64,000 bases of DNA from positions 17,617 through 81,616 of the forward strand of contig QLIY01000466.1 in assembly GCA_003260075.1 (NCBI GenBank), read 5' to 3'. This DNA comes from Phallusia mammillata (Eukaryota; Chordata; Ascidiacea; Phlebobranchia; Ascidiidae). The position numbers and the translations under genes are program-made. The notes beneath the pieces were generated by a model. The model was not told the origin of the DNA. It made no database searches and saw only the letters and a program-made list of their open reading frames with translations. Shown here piece after piece: positions 11,394-22,839 of this stretch (within the stretch, counting starts at the first letter, position 1; the number at the start of each line of letters is the position of its first letter).

Positions 11394-11953
11394 TTACACT
11401 TCCAAAAGTTGTTCAATGTCCTCGCTTTCTTCCGCTGAGGAATCTTGCTGCATTTTTATTGCATCCTGAGCCATGTCTTCCAGCAACTGCATGAAATCCT
11501 CATTGTTCTGCAATTCGTCCAGTTCCTCTTCAGTCATGTCTGCAGCCGATCGATCCCTGAAACATACACAATCATATTAAGGTTAGAAACACAATTCACG
11601 GTTTTAAAGATTCTCACGAGAAACAAACAAGCCAGTATATTTGCATAAAACATGACGTTTCAACAGCAACTTGTATCATTCTCAAATGTGACGGTTATCA
11701 GTTAAATCCCAACACGAGCAAGTTTTATTGAATTTTCAACTTACACCAAAACGCCGGGCCTTTTAGGCACGACACCGCCCCACCTCTTGAAGTGCCCCGC
11801 CCACTTTTTGACGTGCCCCGCCCACTTTTTAAGCCTGCGATAAAGTGAACGACGGCGTCGGTTGGTTCGTCGGCGGCGTCGCCTGCCCCACGCGTCGGTG
11901 TCGACGAGCAGAAGAACCACAACGAGCAGGGTGAACAGAATAAGTTTGTTCAT
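11394..11953 (-). CDS. Arg/Trp-rich cationic peptide precursor, probable antimicrobial peptide
   Basis: Coding exons 11953-11745 and 11556-11394 join in phase 2; 123 residues. I chose the ATG giving MNKLILFTLLVVV because it matches the paralogues and starts a clean signal peptide; an upstream in-frame Met at 12013 would bury it. The mature part starts WGRRRRRRTNRRRRSLYRRL and continues with a seven-residue repeat, KKWAGHV KKWAGHF KRWGGVV, placing Trp every seventh residue. Exon 2 encodes the acidic propiece DRSAADMTEEELDELQNN with DSSAEESEDIEQLLEV at its end; it is nine residues longer than in the 6148 gene. The donor after the stop, the acceptor at 11261 and AATAAA at 11190-11195 mirror the 6148 gene. 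Secreted host-defence function is inferred from architecture. Confidence 0.87.
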
Positions 11954-12202
11954 GATTCTTTTTTTCGTCCAAATAGGATCTATTGATCTAAAACATACGA
12001 TGCATTCTTTCACACAAAACCTTTTAATACGATGACTTTTACAAAGACGTTTAGTTTTTTTTTAGTTTTTTTTAGTTTAAAGTAATTCGTATTTTCAAAT
12101 GTTCTACAATTGTAACCCAAATCTTTATTTCTTGCAAAACATTCTTCTTTACCCTTCCGCATTCAGCTTCCACATACAATGAAAACTAATCTTTTTCTGC
12201 TG

Positions 12203-12211
12203 CTTTTTATA
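12203..12211 (-). promoter_or_regulatory. TATA box of the 11394 gene
   Basis: Minus-strand TATAAAAAG in the same conserved context as at 6836, 250 bases upstream of the ATG. Confidence 0.55.
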
Positions 12212-12807
12212 CTCGTTTTTGAGGTCAAATTTTGAATTTTACGACAAACGTTTTTACCACAACAACCCATAGTGTGGCGGGTCACGATATCCTTTTATCG
12301 TTTTCTTCCTTCGACGAATCAATGGAAAAAAACAAACAATCCTAACACATTTATTGACTTGAATCAGACCCAGACGAAAGCAAAATTAAGTGGTCGATAT
12401 TTTTGAAATTGTATTGTTTTGTTTTATGATGAAAATATAGTTAGGTTTAAGGCATGGTATTTTCAAAATAATCACATTCTGAAAGAAAAAGCTGCTTAGT
12501 TGAAAACTGTCACAACTCCATTTGAATTATTTTCGATGGGCTTGAAATACTTCTTATATTTATAAGTGCGCTACATAACCGTATTAAGCATCAGACTTGT
12601 ATTTATGACTCTCTCGTCGGGTCAACAAATGCTGCGTGAACAAGCCATAATTTAATCGGAAATACATGACCTGACCAACTGACATACGAAAACCTTCCAT
12701 AATCGCCTCACGATATAAATTGTAAGAAAAAATGTGTTTTTCCTTTAAGTTGACTTTCCTTTAATTTTATGCATCAGTGACTTGGAGTTTATGTCTGGGT
12801 GATTTTG

Positions 12808-14394
12808 ACCAACGCCCCCAGGGCAAACAGCGGAAAAAAGGCTCCAGCAAACACACAAAACATCGCATATCTTCAGTTCTAGTACAGGTAGAAAGGTGAA
12901 ATTTCACACCTGTACTAAGTCGAGCATGCAGAATTTAAAAATGCCAAAAAAAATTTTGCCACGAAATTAAAAAAAATTTGGGCCGAAATATCCCGATTTT
13001 GGTAACTTAAACTAAAACGGGAAAAATAAAATATTGCTCATTTTTGTGGAAAACCTTTACGTTCCTGAAAATCTAAGTGATATGCGCCAAATTTCGGGGC
13101 GACTGGTTAAAAAAATGCAATTTAGTTAAAAAAAATTATGACGTAAAAACGTGGCAGTTTAGGTTTGGCGCTCAAATTTTGGTGTCAAATCCCAACGCAT
13201 ATGAATGAAACTTGCAGAAAATGCAAATAAGGGTCATTACTTTGCACAGAAAAAATATCTACTTAAAAAGACCTAATGGTAAAAATTGATAACCGATTAA
13301 ATGTTATTACTGCCAAATTACATTTTGGAATAAGTACGATCTTCAGTTTATCTTTAAGAAACGCAAGAAATTGACACTTAAATGCGATGAATCACAGACA
13401 TATGCAATTATAAGGTATTTAGGCTTCTATATTGTAAAAATCAAAAGAAAAATTGATTCTGAGCGAAATATTAATCATACGAAACTGAATATTGCCATAA
13501 CGACCAACGCTTGTCCTATTTTGAAGCGGATATTTAGCTATTGTGTTGAAACGGAAAAAATGCCACTGCCATATTCTTTTTCTGCAGAGCATGCCGTTTT
13601 CAAAAAGCCCTAAATCGTTATTCTAACTTCGGGGCCACTGCTCCCAATATTCACTTGAAGTTCATAACTCGCGCATATTGCCGGCGTCCAGCTCGCCAGC
13701 AAACAATGACGCGCGTCCGATCAAAATGGCCAAAAAGGGTTCACTTTCGACCTCAATATCTCGCGAACCAAACAAGGCTGAACAGAAAAATTTGCACACA
13801 ATACTTTTCAAGGAATTAACAAGCCAACGATGGCACTCGCTTGAAAAATAATCAAAACCAAAAATATTAATACGCTTATGAATATGACTGCTTAATGCTC
13901 TTTACTACGTTTCGCGGGATAAAAGCCACTGCCATATTCTTTTTCTGCAGAGCATGCCGTTTTCAAAAAGCCCTAAATCGTTATTTTAACTTCGGGGCCA
14001 CTGCTCCTAATATTCACTTGAAGTTCATAACTCGCGCATATTGCCGCCGTCCCGCTCGCCAGCAAACAATGACGAGCGACCGATCAAAATGGCCTAAAAG
14101 ATATTTTTTTATAGTCTCATATTTTAGTTTGAAACTCATAAATTGTATATTTCGACTTGTTTTTGTGCAAGTTAGGACTTGTTTTTCTGGGTCAATGTTG
14201 TTTACTTGCACCTTGACTGAACGTGCGCTGCGTGAGGCGATACCTGCGACGCGCGGTTCTTCTGTTCCGCATCTCCGTGCTCCGAGGCGGTCAAAGTCTC
14301 TTAATCACGGGCTCGAGCGTTATCTTAAGGACAATGGTATATATTCACTAAGCAAACAAAGNTTTTTTCCGCTGTTTGCCCTGGGGACGTAGGT
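12808..14394. mobile_element. MULE-like terminal-inverted-repeat element, non-autonomous
   Basis: Left end ACCAACGCCCCCAGGGC and right end reading ACCTACGTCCCCAGGGC on the other strand form inverted repeats of about 32 bp that continue AAACAGCGGAAAAA. A 9-bp target duplication GTGATTTTG lies at 12799-12807 and 14395-14403. The paralogous unit at 7460-7490 shows the uninterrupted target. Nine-bp duplications suggest Mutator-like elements. No transposase is recognisable. A single N lies at 14362. Inside, about 175 bp are repeated (13560-13735 and 13925-14100). Confidence 0.75.
13560..14100. repeat. Internal direct repeat of the MULE-like element
   Basis: 'ccactgccatattcttttt' through 'gatcaaaatggcc' occurs at 13560-13735 and again at 13925-14100 with a handful of substitutions. 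No C or G run separates them, so this duplication looks biological. Confidence 0.75.
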
Positions 14395-14403
14395 GTGATT
14401 TTG

Positions 14404-14870
14404 CCATGTTATTACAGAGGTTATGTGGGTGTTTTCGTTGTTTGGCTGACGTTTTATAAAGTTAGCTTCTTTTTTTGTTTATGAAATAAAAAGGTGATAC
14501 CCGATTTAGATTAAGTGTTATTTACATGCTGTGATGCCAAGCAGTGGAACATAGAAATGTTTCTTGTTTCTTATTTCTTGTTTACTGTATACTAATGAGT
14601 ACATAAGTGTTGTGTATTGCTAGCCCTACGACATTTAATGGTACTTATGACTTAAGTATTATATACTCGAAAATAAATTTGGTCAAAAAATTGTGATTTG
14701 CCGCTCGGACTAAGAAGGAAAGATGCTGATATTGGACTTTGATCACTATCGATAAGTAATGCAACGAGAGATGACTGGTTTTGATCTGCTTCCCCTTACG
14801 CGAGATGCATTTGATATAAACATGTATCGAAAATACGTAAGACTTGTGAGGAAAAGGTAATTTTTTTGCA
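14404..14870. repeat. Upstream part of the 11394 peptide-gene unit, with an LTR empty site
   Basis: Homologous to 7475-8047 and to 10744-10830. At 14745-14760 the sequence 'ctttgatcactatcgataag' is the uninterrupted counterpart of the bases that flank the LTR element at 8047 and 10744. No gene is seen. Confidence 0.65.
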
Positions 14871-14984
14871 CCAGAAGAGTTAAATTTTCGATCAGCATCT
14901 ACTACACGTTGTAGATGTAAGGCTAACTTGTATCATCACGTTACGGGACCAACAGCTAAACATTTTTTTAACAAAGCCCCCGCT

Positions 14985-15565
14985 TACGCATATCCTTTAT
15001 TAAAAAAACCCGTAAAATTCTTGCGGAAGACATTGAAACCGTCCGGGTTCATGACATACCAGTCCGACTGCTGCAAGCTTTGTCTCACACCTGTACTTCC
15101 TGAGTAACTTCGTTCTTGGAATATCTGTATCACCGATAAGTGTTGCCTTCTGTCAAAGTATTGTCCCTGAATACCGCCGGGATATGTCTGGGCAAAAAGT
15201 AGACTGAACAGATATATACCGGCTTAAGAAAATCGGTTGCTGAAATTTGGCCTTTCATTGACATTTCGCAATTATGATGTAACAAAAAATCAGGTAAAGA
15301 AAAATACTCTCAATCGCCGTTTTCTAGACGGAAGGTCTCCCCATTCAATAACGGTTTTTTAAGTCGATTCTGCATGGTAAAGGCAAAAAAGATGCGTAGA
15401 CTTAGTGAAAGAGACCAAGATTTCTCAACGAGTCTGCGACACTTAATTTCAGCAAAAGCCACACTGTCAAATTTCCCAGAAAACATGGACCAAAACATCA
15501 TTGGTAAAGCAGAAAAATGGACAGGAAGATTTCCAGCAAACCCATTCAGAAAGTGTGGGGTTTAA
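14985..15565 (+). pseudogene. Decayed Penelope-like reverse transcriptase, C-terminal region
   Basis: Broken frames run up to the hAT insertion at 15568. The last open part reads RLSERDQDFSTSLRHL then FPENMDQNIIGKAEKW, which has the look of the C-terminal thumb region of Penelope-like reverse transcriptases. Stops and frame changes occur throughout. The call rests mainly on the adjoining GIY-YIG domain, so it is tentative. Confidence 0.4.
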
Positions 15566-15567
15566 AG

Positions 15568-16068
15568 CAGTGGTTCCCAACCTGGGGTTCGCGGACCCCC
15601 AAGGGGTCCGTGAGATGGTTTCAGGGGGTCCGTGGAGGCAAACATTTGTAGTAGCATTAACAACAGTACAATATTTTTAAGTTCTCAAACCGTCTTTACA
15701 ATCCTGCGTGCCAGTGCTAACTGTTTATCAAACCTTTGGATCAAGAAAACTTGCTTTTAGTGTGATTGTTACCTCCATTGTTACATCACAACACACATGG
15801 ACAATAGACTTTATAGTGCCTTGTTTCAAGTAATGTGCACCAGAAAACTTATTTCTTTGTTGCATTGGCTGGTTTGACAGAACGCATTGACAGAACTTTA
15901 TTGAGATTTAAGGACTGTGAAGGTTGATTAAAGTTCTGCCCCTAAAAGGGAAAGTATAATAACGTACAATGCAGGAAACGAATATCACGGCTAAATTACT
16001 TTGGGGGTCCGCGGACCTATAAAATTTATAAAAGGGGTCCGTGACTACAAAAAGGTTGGGAACCACTG
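15568..16068. mobile_element. hAT MITE, 501 bp, inserted into the Penelope-like element
   Basis: Ends CAGTGGTTCCCAACC and GGGAACCACTG. A perfect 8-bp target duplication GTTTAAAG is at 15560-15567 and 16069-16076. Subterminal GGGGTCCGTG blocks match the element at 4554. Removing it rejoins the flanking retroelement. Confidence 0.92.
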
Positions 16069-16076
16069 GTTTAAAG

Positions 16077-16623
16077 GGACGTTTGGGCGACTAGTTTTCC
16101 CCATCTACTGAAGCCTAATGTGATGGTTTCCTATAGAATTCCACCGACTCTAGCTAGGATACTCATAAGGTACGGAACCATTACACAATGTAGTTTTCTG
16201 ACCAACATTCTATTACTGCCGGGTTCTTTTCCATGTGGTCACTGTGCATTGTGTGGCCACTTCGGTAGTCACATGTCTATGGTGGACGCATCCGACAGCC
16301 TCACCGCACCTAATGGGTTGTTCACATTAGCGTCCCACCTAACATACAGGAATTTCGGCATTTATGTAGCAACACGCCGAGTTTGCAATGCGCTATATGT
16401 TGGCCAGACGAAAAACCGATTTTCCATCCGTCGGAATGGCCATAGATCGGTACGAAAGCTCACCAACAGAACGCGAACGATGATAAAACGGTTTTGGTGC
16501 ACCACTACGCTATTGAACACGGCGATATATTCGAAGAACGTTTGGACATCGCTGAATGTTTTATGTGCAGTTTGTGCAAAAGCCACCGGTCCATTTAATT
16601 TTTTCAGGAAAATGGCCAAATAA
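16077..16623 (+). pseudogene. Penelope-like element GIY-YIG endonuclease fragment
   Basis: The frame shows the typical linker PPTLARILIR, a Cys pair region PCGHCALC, then GIYVATRRV..ALYVGQTKNRFSIRRNGHRS. This fits the GIY-YIG nuclease of Penelope-like retroelements, with Gly-Ile-Tyr, the second Tyr-Val-Gly and the downstream Arg and His. After about 16485 the conserved reading (HHYAIEHGD, ECFMC) continues in another frame, so a frameshift has occurred and the copy is dead. Together with 14985-15565 it forms one retroelement remnant inserted between peptide-gene units. Confidence 0.8.
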
Positions 16624-17336
16624 AAGTGGTGCAAGCATAAACATCCAAAAATATGGTTCTTCCTAGAGTAAAGTAACATCTATCGCCTTACCCTCCCGTT
16701 TGTTCGTACTTGCTGTATTCTATTTATTTACCTTGGCCTATCTTGTCAAGCAATACGTTAACTCTCCCGATGGACTTTTATCGGTCGATAAAAAAACAAC
16801 CTCCGTTCTCTCCTTCGGGTCCCGCACCTAATGTTTTTTACTTTTTCTTGTCTCTCGCGTTGTGTTTGATCAAAAGTGACCCCTATTTATCTTTACACGA
16901 TATTCATGATTTGATTTGATACATATTGAAAAGCAACGCTGTCTTAATAGTCCCACGTTAATCTTTAATGGATTCAGTTTTTTTAAATCGTTGTTTATAT
17001 ATAGTCTACCGAAAAATTTATGAACGTAATTTAATAACGTAATAATTTAGAGTAATGTGTCGAACTAGTCGTTTTTTTTTCGACAATATCTGTCAAGTTT
17101 TTTACAATATTGAAGGAATGAATTGGTACATACGACAGATTTTTTTTACACTTTGACATTATTTTAGTTTCTGCGAAATTAACGAACGTTTTTGCGTATT
17201 AAGGCAACTCACTTCTTCCTCTGAAGTTGATGTTTACAGTTAAACAAAGACAGACAAGTTTTGTGCGTTTTTTATGTATATCTTAAAAGAAATTTTGTTC
17301 TGGGTACAGGAACGTTTCTATGATGGTCCGTTGGTT

Positions 17337-17489
17337 TCTGCCTAAAAAACGTTCAAAATATTAATAAAAAAACCTTTTTTTTCACCTTGGCAAAATCCAC
17401 TTTTTCTCAACTCATCAGTTTGGCACATTTAGCAAAACAAAGCAGAACTTATTTAACAAAACAAAGAAAAACTTATAATCTACCTTTTA
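17337..17489 (-). other. 3' end region of the 17487 gene with predicted noncoding exon
   Basis: The stop TAA is followed by AAG|GTAGAT. The acceptor 'taggcag' is at 17338, followed by AAACCAACGGACCATC, as in the paralogues. The canonical AATAAA is replaced by ACATAAA here. Confidence 0.45.
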
Positions 17490-17799
17490 CTCTTCCAAAA
17501 GTTGTTCAATGTCCTCGCTTTCTTCTGCTGAGGAATCTTCCTGCATTTTCATTGCATCCTGGGCCATGTCTTCCAGCAACTGCATGAAATCCTCATTGTT
17601 CTGCAATTCGTCCAGTTCCTCTTCAGTCATGTCTGCCGCCGAATGATCCCTGAAACATACACAATCATATTAAGGTTGTCAGTTCAAATCTCATCGCGAA
17701 CACGTTTTATTACGTTTAATTTGCAACTTACCCGAAAACGCCGATCCATTTAGACACGTGACGGGCCCACCTCTTGACGTGCCCCGCCCACTTTTTGGC

Positions 17800-17883
<84 letters not shown>

Positions 17884-17958
17884 TCGCCTGCCCCACGCGT
17901 CGGTGTCGACGAGCAGAAGAACCACAACGATCAGGGTGAAGAGAATAAGTTTGTTCAT
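17487..17958 (-). CDS. Cationic peptide precursor, probable antimicrobial peptide, partly masked by an 80-nt C run
   Basis: Coding exons 17958-17732 and 17649-17487 join in phase 2. The signal peptide MNKLILFTLIVVVLLLVDTDA and the start of the mature part (WGRRR) match the paralogues. Then 80 C on the plus strand (17803-17882) read as poly-Gly where the relatives have the Arg block. After the run the sequence resumes HAKKWAGHVKRWARHVSKWIGVFG, again with Trp every seven residues. Exon 2 gives the acidic propiece DHSAADMTEEELDELQNN. A Gly codon is split by the intron at the domain boundary. The run keeps the frame open, but it is implausible as real coding sequence given similar runs elsewhere. 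The gene is otherwise intact and probably functional. Confidence 0.8.
17803..17882. repeat. 80-nt C run inside the peptide gene
   Basis: An uninterrupted C tract replaces the region that encodes the Arg-rich block in the paralogues (about 61 nt in the 11394 gene). It is likely unresolved or placeholder sequence. Confidence 0.8.
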
Positions 17959-18251
17959 GATTTTTCTGGTTTAAATAGGATCTATTGATCTAAAACATAC
18001 ACAGCATTATTTCACATGAGACCTTTTTTGATTCGACGAATTTTTACATTTGGTGTTGTTATTTTCCGACGTTTGGTGTTGTTATTTTTTTAGTCACCTT
18101 GCGCAAAACAAGCTAGTTTAAAATAATTCATATTTAGTATGTTCTAGAATTGCAAAAAAAACTCCAAACGTTAGTTCTTGCACAAATTTCTTCTTTATCT
18201 TTCCGCATCCTGCTTGCATCCTTCACAATGTAATCTAATTCCCTTCTGCTG

Positions 18252-18260
18252 CTTTTTATA
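18252..18260 (-). promoter_or_regulatory. TATA box of the 17487 gene
   Basis: Minus-strand TATAAAAAG in the context conserved with 6836 and 12203. Confidence 0.55.
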
Positions 18261-19128
18261 CTCGTTTTGGGGTCAAACTTAGAATTTTACGACAAACGTT
18301 TTTTACCACAAGAACTCTGACCAAAACAACGCATATTGTGACTGGTCACGTTTTCTTGTATTGTTTTCTTCCTTCGACGAATCAATAGAAAAACGCTTCC
18401 ACTGACTTAAAGCACGATCCAATGTCCCTACGAAGCCGGAAAATGGAAGCTAAATGACTCAGAATCGGACGAAAGCAAATTAGTTTGTGACGCTGGTGTT
18501 ATTTTCCCGTTAAAGCCTTTTGGCATTGTTTTGAAAATTTACCGCATTTAACAGCTGGACTCAAAAATAGTTGTTAAAATGTAAATTAAAATCCAGATGC
18601 TTATGTATTTTGTCCAAAACTGGTTAGGTTTCTTATACAAGGAAATTATGCACCATACTTTACAAAATCTCTATAATATGTAGGTAAATGGCATGAAAAT
18701 CGGCTCTCATTTTGCTTTGTTACTGCTGTGTATTATAAAAGCTTGATTCATGGTGCAATCTCCAATATGCTTTTAGTAATGTATTTTGTATTAAACATGT
18801 TGCGGGATATTTTTACAATGTATGTGAAAATAATTTGCTCAACAACGATTGAGGCGTTTAAAAGAAGTTGGCCACGGTTCTGAAACGACCTATATTAAAT
18901 TATTTCGATGCTACTGCATGTATTGGTGTCCCAATTTGATATTTATTTTAATTTTTGAAACTACATACCTTTATTAACTGAAAAATGTATTTGCATGCTT
19001 CACAATTCAATTGGTTCTAAAATATTTGTTAAAAAAAAAATTTTGACCTTAATTCGGTTTTTTCAAAACGATGAATTTGTGGTTTAGAATGACAACAGTT
19101 ATTTCAAACGTCGTAGTTCTATTTTTAC

Positions 19129-19710
19129 AAAAAAAATATTTGAGAATTGGTAACTTAGACAACTGTCAACTTATTTAAGCAGACAACTGACGATTTTAGG
19201 TATTCCGGGCTAAAATATACATGCAATACAGATTGTCTGTATTTGCGAGGTGAAACGAACACTAGCTGTATAACTTCCTTGTCGCATCAAAAAGGAAAAA
19301 GTGCGATCCAAAGTTACTCTTAAAAGCAGATAGGTCGTGGTTAAGACGCACGTGAACAAATACCGCACAGATTTTTATCTTGACAATACACACTGAACCG
19401 GTAAATGATAATTATCATCCCCCCCCCCAAAAAAAATATTTGAGAATTGGTAACTTAGACAACTGTCAACTTATTTAAGCAGACAACTGACGATTTTAGG
19501 TATTCCGGGCTAAAATATACATGCAATACAGATTGTCTGTATTTGCGAGGTGAAACGAACACTAGCTGTATAACTTCCTTGTCGCATCAAAAAGGAAAAA
19601 GTGCGATCCAAAGTTACTCTTAAAAGCAGATAGGTCGTGGTTAAGACGCACGTGAACAAATACCGCACAGATTTTTATCTTGACAATACACACTGAACCG
19701 GTAAATGATA
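19129..19710. repeat. 282-bp duplicate joined by ten C
   Basis: 19129-19410 and 19429-19710 appear identical at an offset of exactly 300. The join contains 'attatcat' and ten C at 19419-19428. Confidence 0.85.
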
Positions 19711-19943
19711 AGAAAAAAATTATGAATATTGTGGTGAGTGCTTAACTGCTTTGCTAAAATTTGTCGAAATTTTTGAAAATGTACTGTTTTGTTTTATGGC
19801 CCCCCCCCCCCCTAGTTTGGCCCGGGGATAACTCCGAGATATTTTCTGACTGGGAAGAAAAAATTATGAATATTGTGGTGAGTGCTTAACTGCTTTGCTA
19901 AAAGTTGTCGAAATTTTTGAAAATGTACTGTTTTGTTTTATGG
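19711..19943. repeat. Duplicate of about 88 bp around a 13-nt C run
   Basis: 'aaaattatgaatattgtgg' through 'gttttatgg' occurs at 19711-19799 and 19857-19943. Between them are 13 C and a short unrelated segment with 'tagtttggcccgggga'. Confidence 0.75.
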
Positions 19944-20299
19944 TATAAGAATACAGTTAGATATAAAGCATGATTAATTAAAATATGTTATCACATTCTA
20001 AAAAGAAGTGCTCATTAGCTTAAAACTGTTACACTGTCATTTATATTCTTTCCGATAGGCTTGAAATACTTCCTATATTTATAAGTGCGTTGTGGTGCTC
20101 CATGTAAAACCGTATTAAGCATCATACTGCATTTTATGACTCGCTCTACGGATCAACAAATAGTGTCAACAGCTGCGTGAATGACCCACAATTTTAACCG
20201 GATATTCATGGCCTGAACAACAGATACGACAACACTCCGAGCCATCTGGTGACCCACAAATAGATCAAATTTTAATACATTCTTTTTATTCTACGAGGC

Positions 20300-21930
20300 C
20301 CGCGTTGAATGACTGCCTGTTAATACGCGGTATCGCGTAAAAACACATTCCGGTCGTAGTATGAGCTGTTCAAAAATAAATTACCGACCGAAATGTGTAA
20401 CGCGGAATTATTTTATGACTAGAGTATTGAGTCGTCAACTGTATCAAACACCGTTTTGCATATACATACACTATAAGCATAATCAACAAATGATAAATTA
20501 CTTGCGACATGGCAGAAAATAAAACTGTTGTGACTGTTTCATTACAATTTTTTTGTTTCACATTTCTACAATTTATAAATACAATTTTGCCAAATTAATA
20601 ACTTGCGTTTATACATTTCATAAGAGTCTGCTTAAGTTTTGCGTTTTTTTTATCCCAAACCCCAAGCATTTATGTTTCAAAAGCCTTGCAACGACCTTGA
20701 ACGTTTTCCGACCTTTCTAACATATTTTTTACACTTTTTTAACATTGTGCGCTTTGTTTGTTTGCCGTGCTGAAGAATCTTAATAGAAATATTCTAGTTT
20801 ATCAATAACCTCTGTATATTCTAGGGATATTAACGAATCCCACGTTTACAGTAGGTACAAGAAATTAATCTTTAGAATAAGTGACTTGTATATTCAAAAT
20901 AGTGTGTGTCATAAGTAGCATTTTAAACCAAGTCTTTTTTGTTCTGTGTGAATTCTTAGAACACAAATTTAAATGATGAAGTAAGCTTCGGACGGTACAA
21001 ACTGAATCAACCTATAGAGTTTCATCAGTGCAGCTGGTGACAAGACATTGGCCATTGTAGCCATCTAACCGCACATCAGCTTGTTGGGTGTACGAGGCAG
21101 AAAAGTCATACCTTAACAATTCGGTTCAAATTGTAATGTAAAATAAACACGTACTAAAGCTAAAGCAAGATGCTTCGATGAACAGACAATCCATATCCTG
21201 ACCTGACGTTTCACGTAATTAAATTCCCACTTAGTCACATTAAGTTGATCCGTATCCATATAGATTAGGCATGGTTGTCACGTTTGTGTAATTTTAGTTC
21301 CACTCAATGCATGCTTCGTATAGATTGAGTTGTTTACCGATCTTGCGCGATTAACATTTGCACAAGCCCGAGTGCAATCAGTTGGGTTTTGAAAAAATAA
21401 ATATAACCTACTTTAGCTGATTTGTCCTATTATTTCGATAGAGCCGCCATGTAAGAAGTTTACATCTGCTAGAAGTAGTTTTGGAACTATTTAAATACTC
21501 TGAGTGGTTTTCAAATAGGCTTTTCGTTCAATTGCAATTAAAATAAAAAGTATTTTCATTGTTTTAACTGTTAGTGCTTTCCTGAAGTACTTTTTTTCAA
21601 ATATGCTTCATTCTTTAAAGTGTTTTCTCCGGGAAGTTAAGCAACCGTATTTTGTGAACTTAAAGCCGCACAGAATGCGTCAAAGGGACACCAGCAGATC
21701 ATACTGCGATATCGGACCTAAGACTAAAAATTCAATTGCATTAATTTACCTTAAACAAAAAGTCATTTGTATAAACTTACACCAACAATAACTTACGATT
21801 TACCCAGTGGTTTTTACATGTTTCTCATCGTTTTCCGCTATGTGACGCTAAAGCACAATTTTCGAGATGTTTTTTTGACATTATGATGCTAATCTTTTCC
21901 ACTAACATCGCTTCGATAAAAATACAGACA
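20300..21930. other. Intergenic, no gene seen
   Basis: AT-rich, with no domain, tRNA or recognised repeat. Short frames near 21603 and 21883 have no supporting features. Confidence 0.45.
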
Positions 21931-21939
21931 AGTGCTGAT

Positions 21940-22230
21940 TATTTAACACCGCTGGATGGCGCTAATAACCTAATTATCGCCGCAAACGGTGTTTATAGTT
22001 TTAATGTGGGCTGGAACTTGGCCCAATGGTCTGGCGCGCCTGACCCACATACAGACATACAAAAAAACCTTGATCGGGATTCGTCCGTTATTGAAAGTGA
22101 AATTTTATCACCGGGATACATGGGCAAAATGTTTTATATCATTTAACCTGAAAAATTATACGGCCCGGTAACAAACTCCTCGCGAACCGGTACCGGACCG
22201 CGGACCGGCGGTTGCCGACCACTGTTTTAA
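21940..22230. mobile_element. hAT-like non-autonomous element relic
   Basis: The right end 'ccggcggttgccgaccactg' resembles the ends of other hAT MITEs here and the 'ggttgccgacccctgg' near 42905. The left end and target duplication are not clear. Confidence 0.35.
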
Positions 22231-22363
22231 TGCATTGTTGTATGTCATGGTTGTAGTCATTAAGACAACGGTACTGTAGTTGATCAATTCTGTTCAAATA
22301 TATGCTTAAAACGTAGACTGATTGTAGGATTAAGATCTCATAGCTGTCTGATACGCCCAACCT

Positions 22364-22635
22364 AAGTTGAAAGTCGGGCCGGGCTTTTCGTGTCGGGTTC
22401 GGACTCAGGATTTGCTTCTTGTTATTTTAAACGGTCTTGATTCGGGTCATACTTCCCATTTTTAGAAATATAAATTAAGTAGCTAAATCCTAGTTGCGTG
22501 ACTTGTTTTAATGCCCAACAGCCCTAAAACGTCCCGTTTAGGCCATTGCCTATCGTTTACGGCTTTATTATAGGCCTGCCATCCTAACTATCGCCTCGGG
22601 TTCGGGCTGGCATTTTGGGCCCGCTTACAACTCTG
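22364..22635. mobile_element. hAT MITE relative of 46567-46881
   Basis: Left part 'aaagtcgggccgggctttt' and right part 'gggcccgcttacaactctg' match the inverted ends of the element at 46567. The internal 'cagccctaaaacgtccc' is also shared, in opposite orientation. The target duplication is imperfect. Confidence 0.6.
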
Positions 22636-22839
22636 CACTCAACAGCGTTGTTTCTATAATTTTTGTTTCTGCAAAAATTGTTTCTGTAAACAAAAATTGT
22701 TTGGTAGTTGTTAAAACGGAAAAAAATGTAATTACCGCAAAAAAACACATTGTAATTTACGTTCGTATACTGTATGGATTTGGTATGACAAGAAATTATG
22801 GTAGGGCTACTTTAATTATAAAAAGTGATGATACCATAA

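Larger units (their letters stand above)
18300..20300. other. Upstream flank of the 17487 gene unit, no gene
   Basis: The end of this stretch (19960-20240) matches 7090-7370 and 12450-12720 in the other units. Two assembly-type duplications lie inside (listed separately). No open frame here looks coding. Confidence 0.5.

Noticed and set aside
17758-17988. Plus-strand open frames with poly-Pro
   Set aside because: They arise from the C run over the antisense of a clear minus-strand peptide gene.
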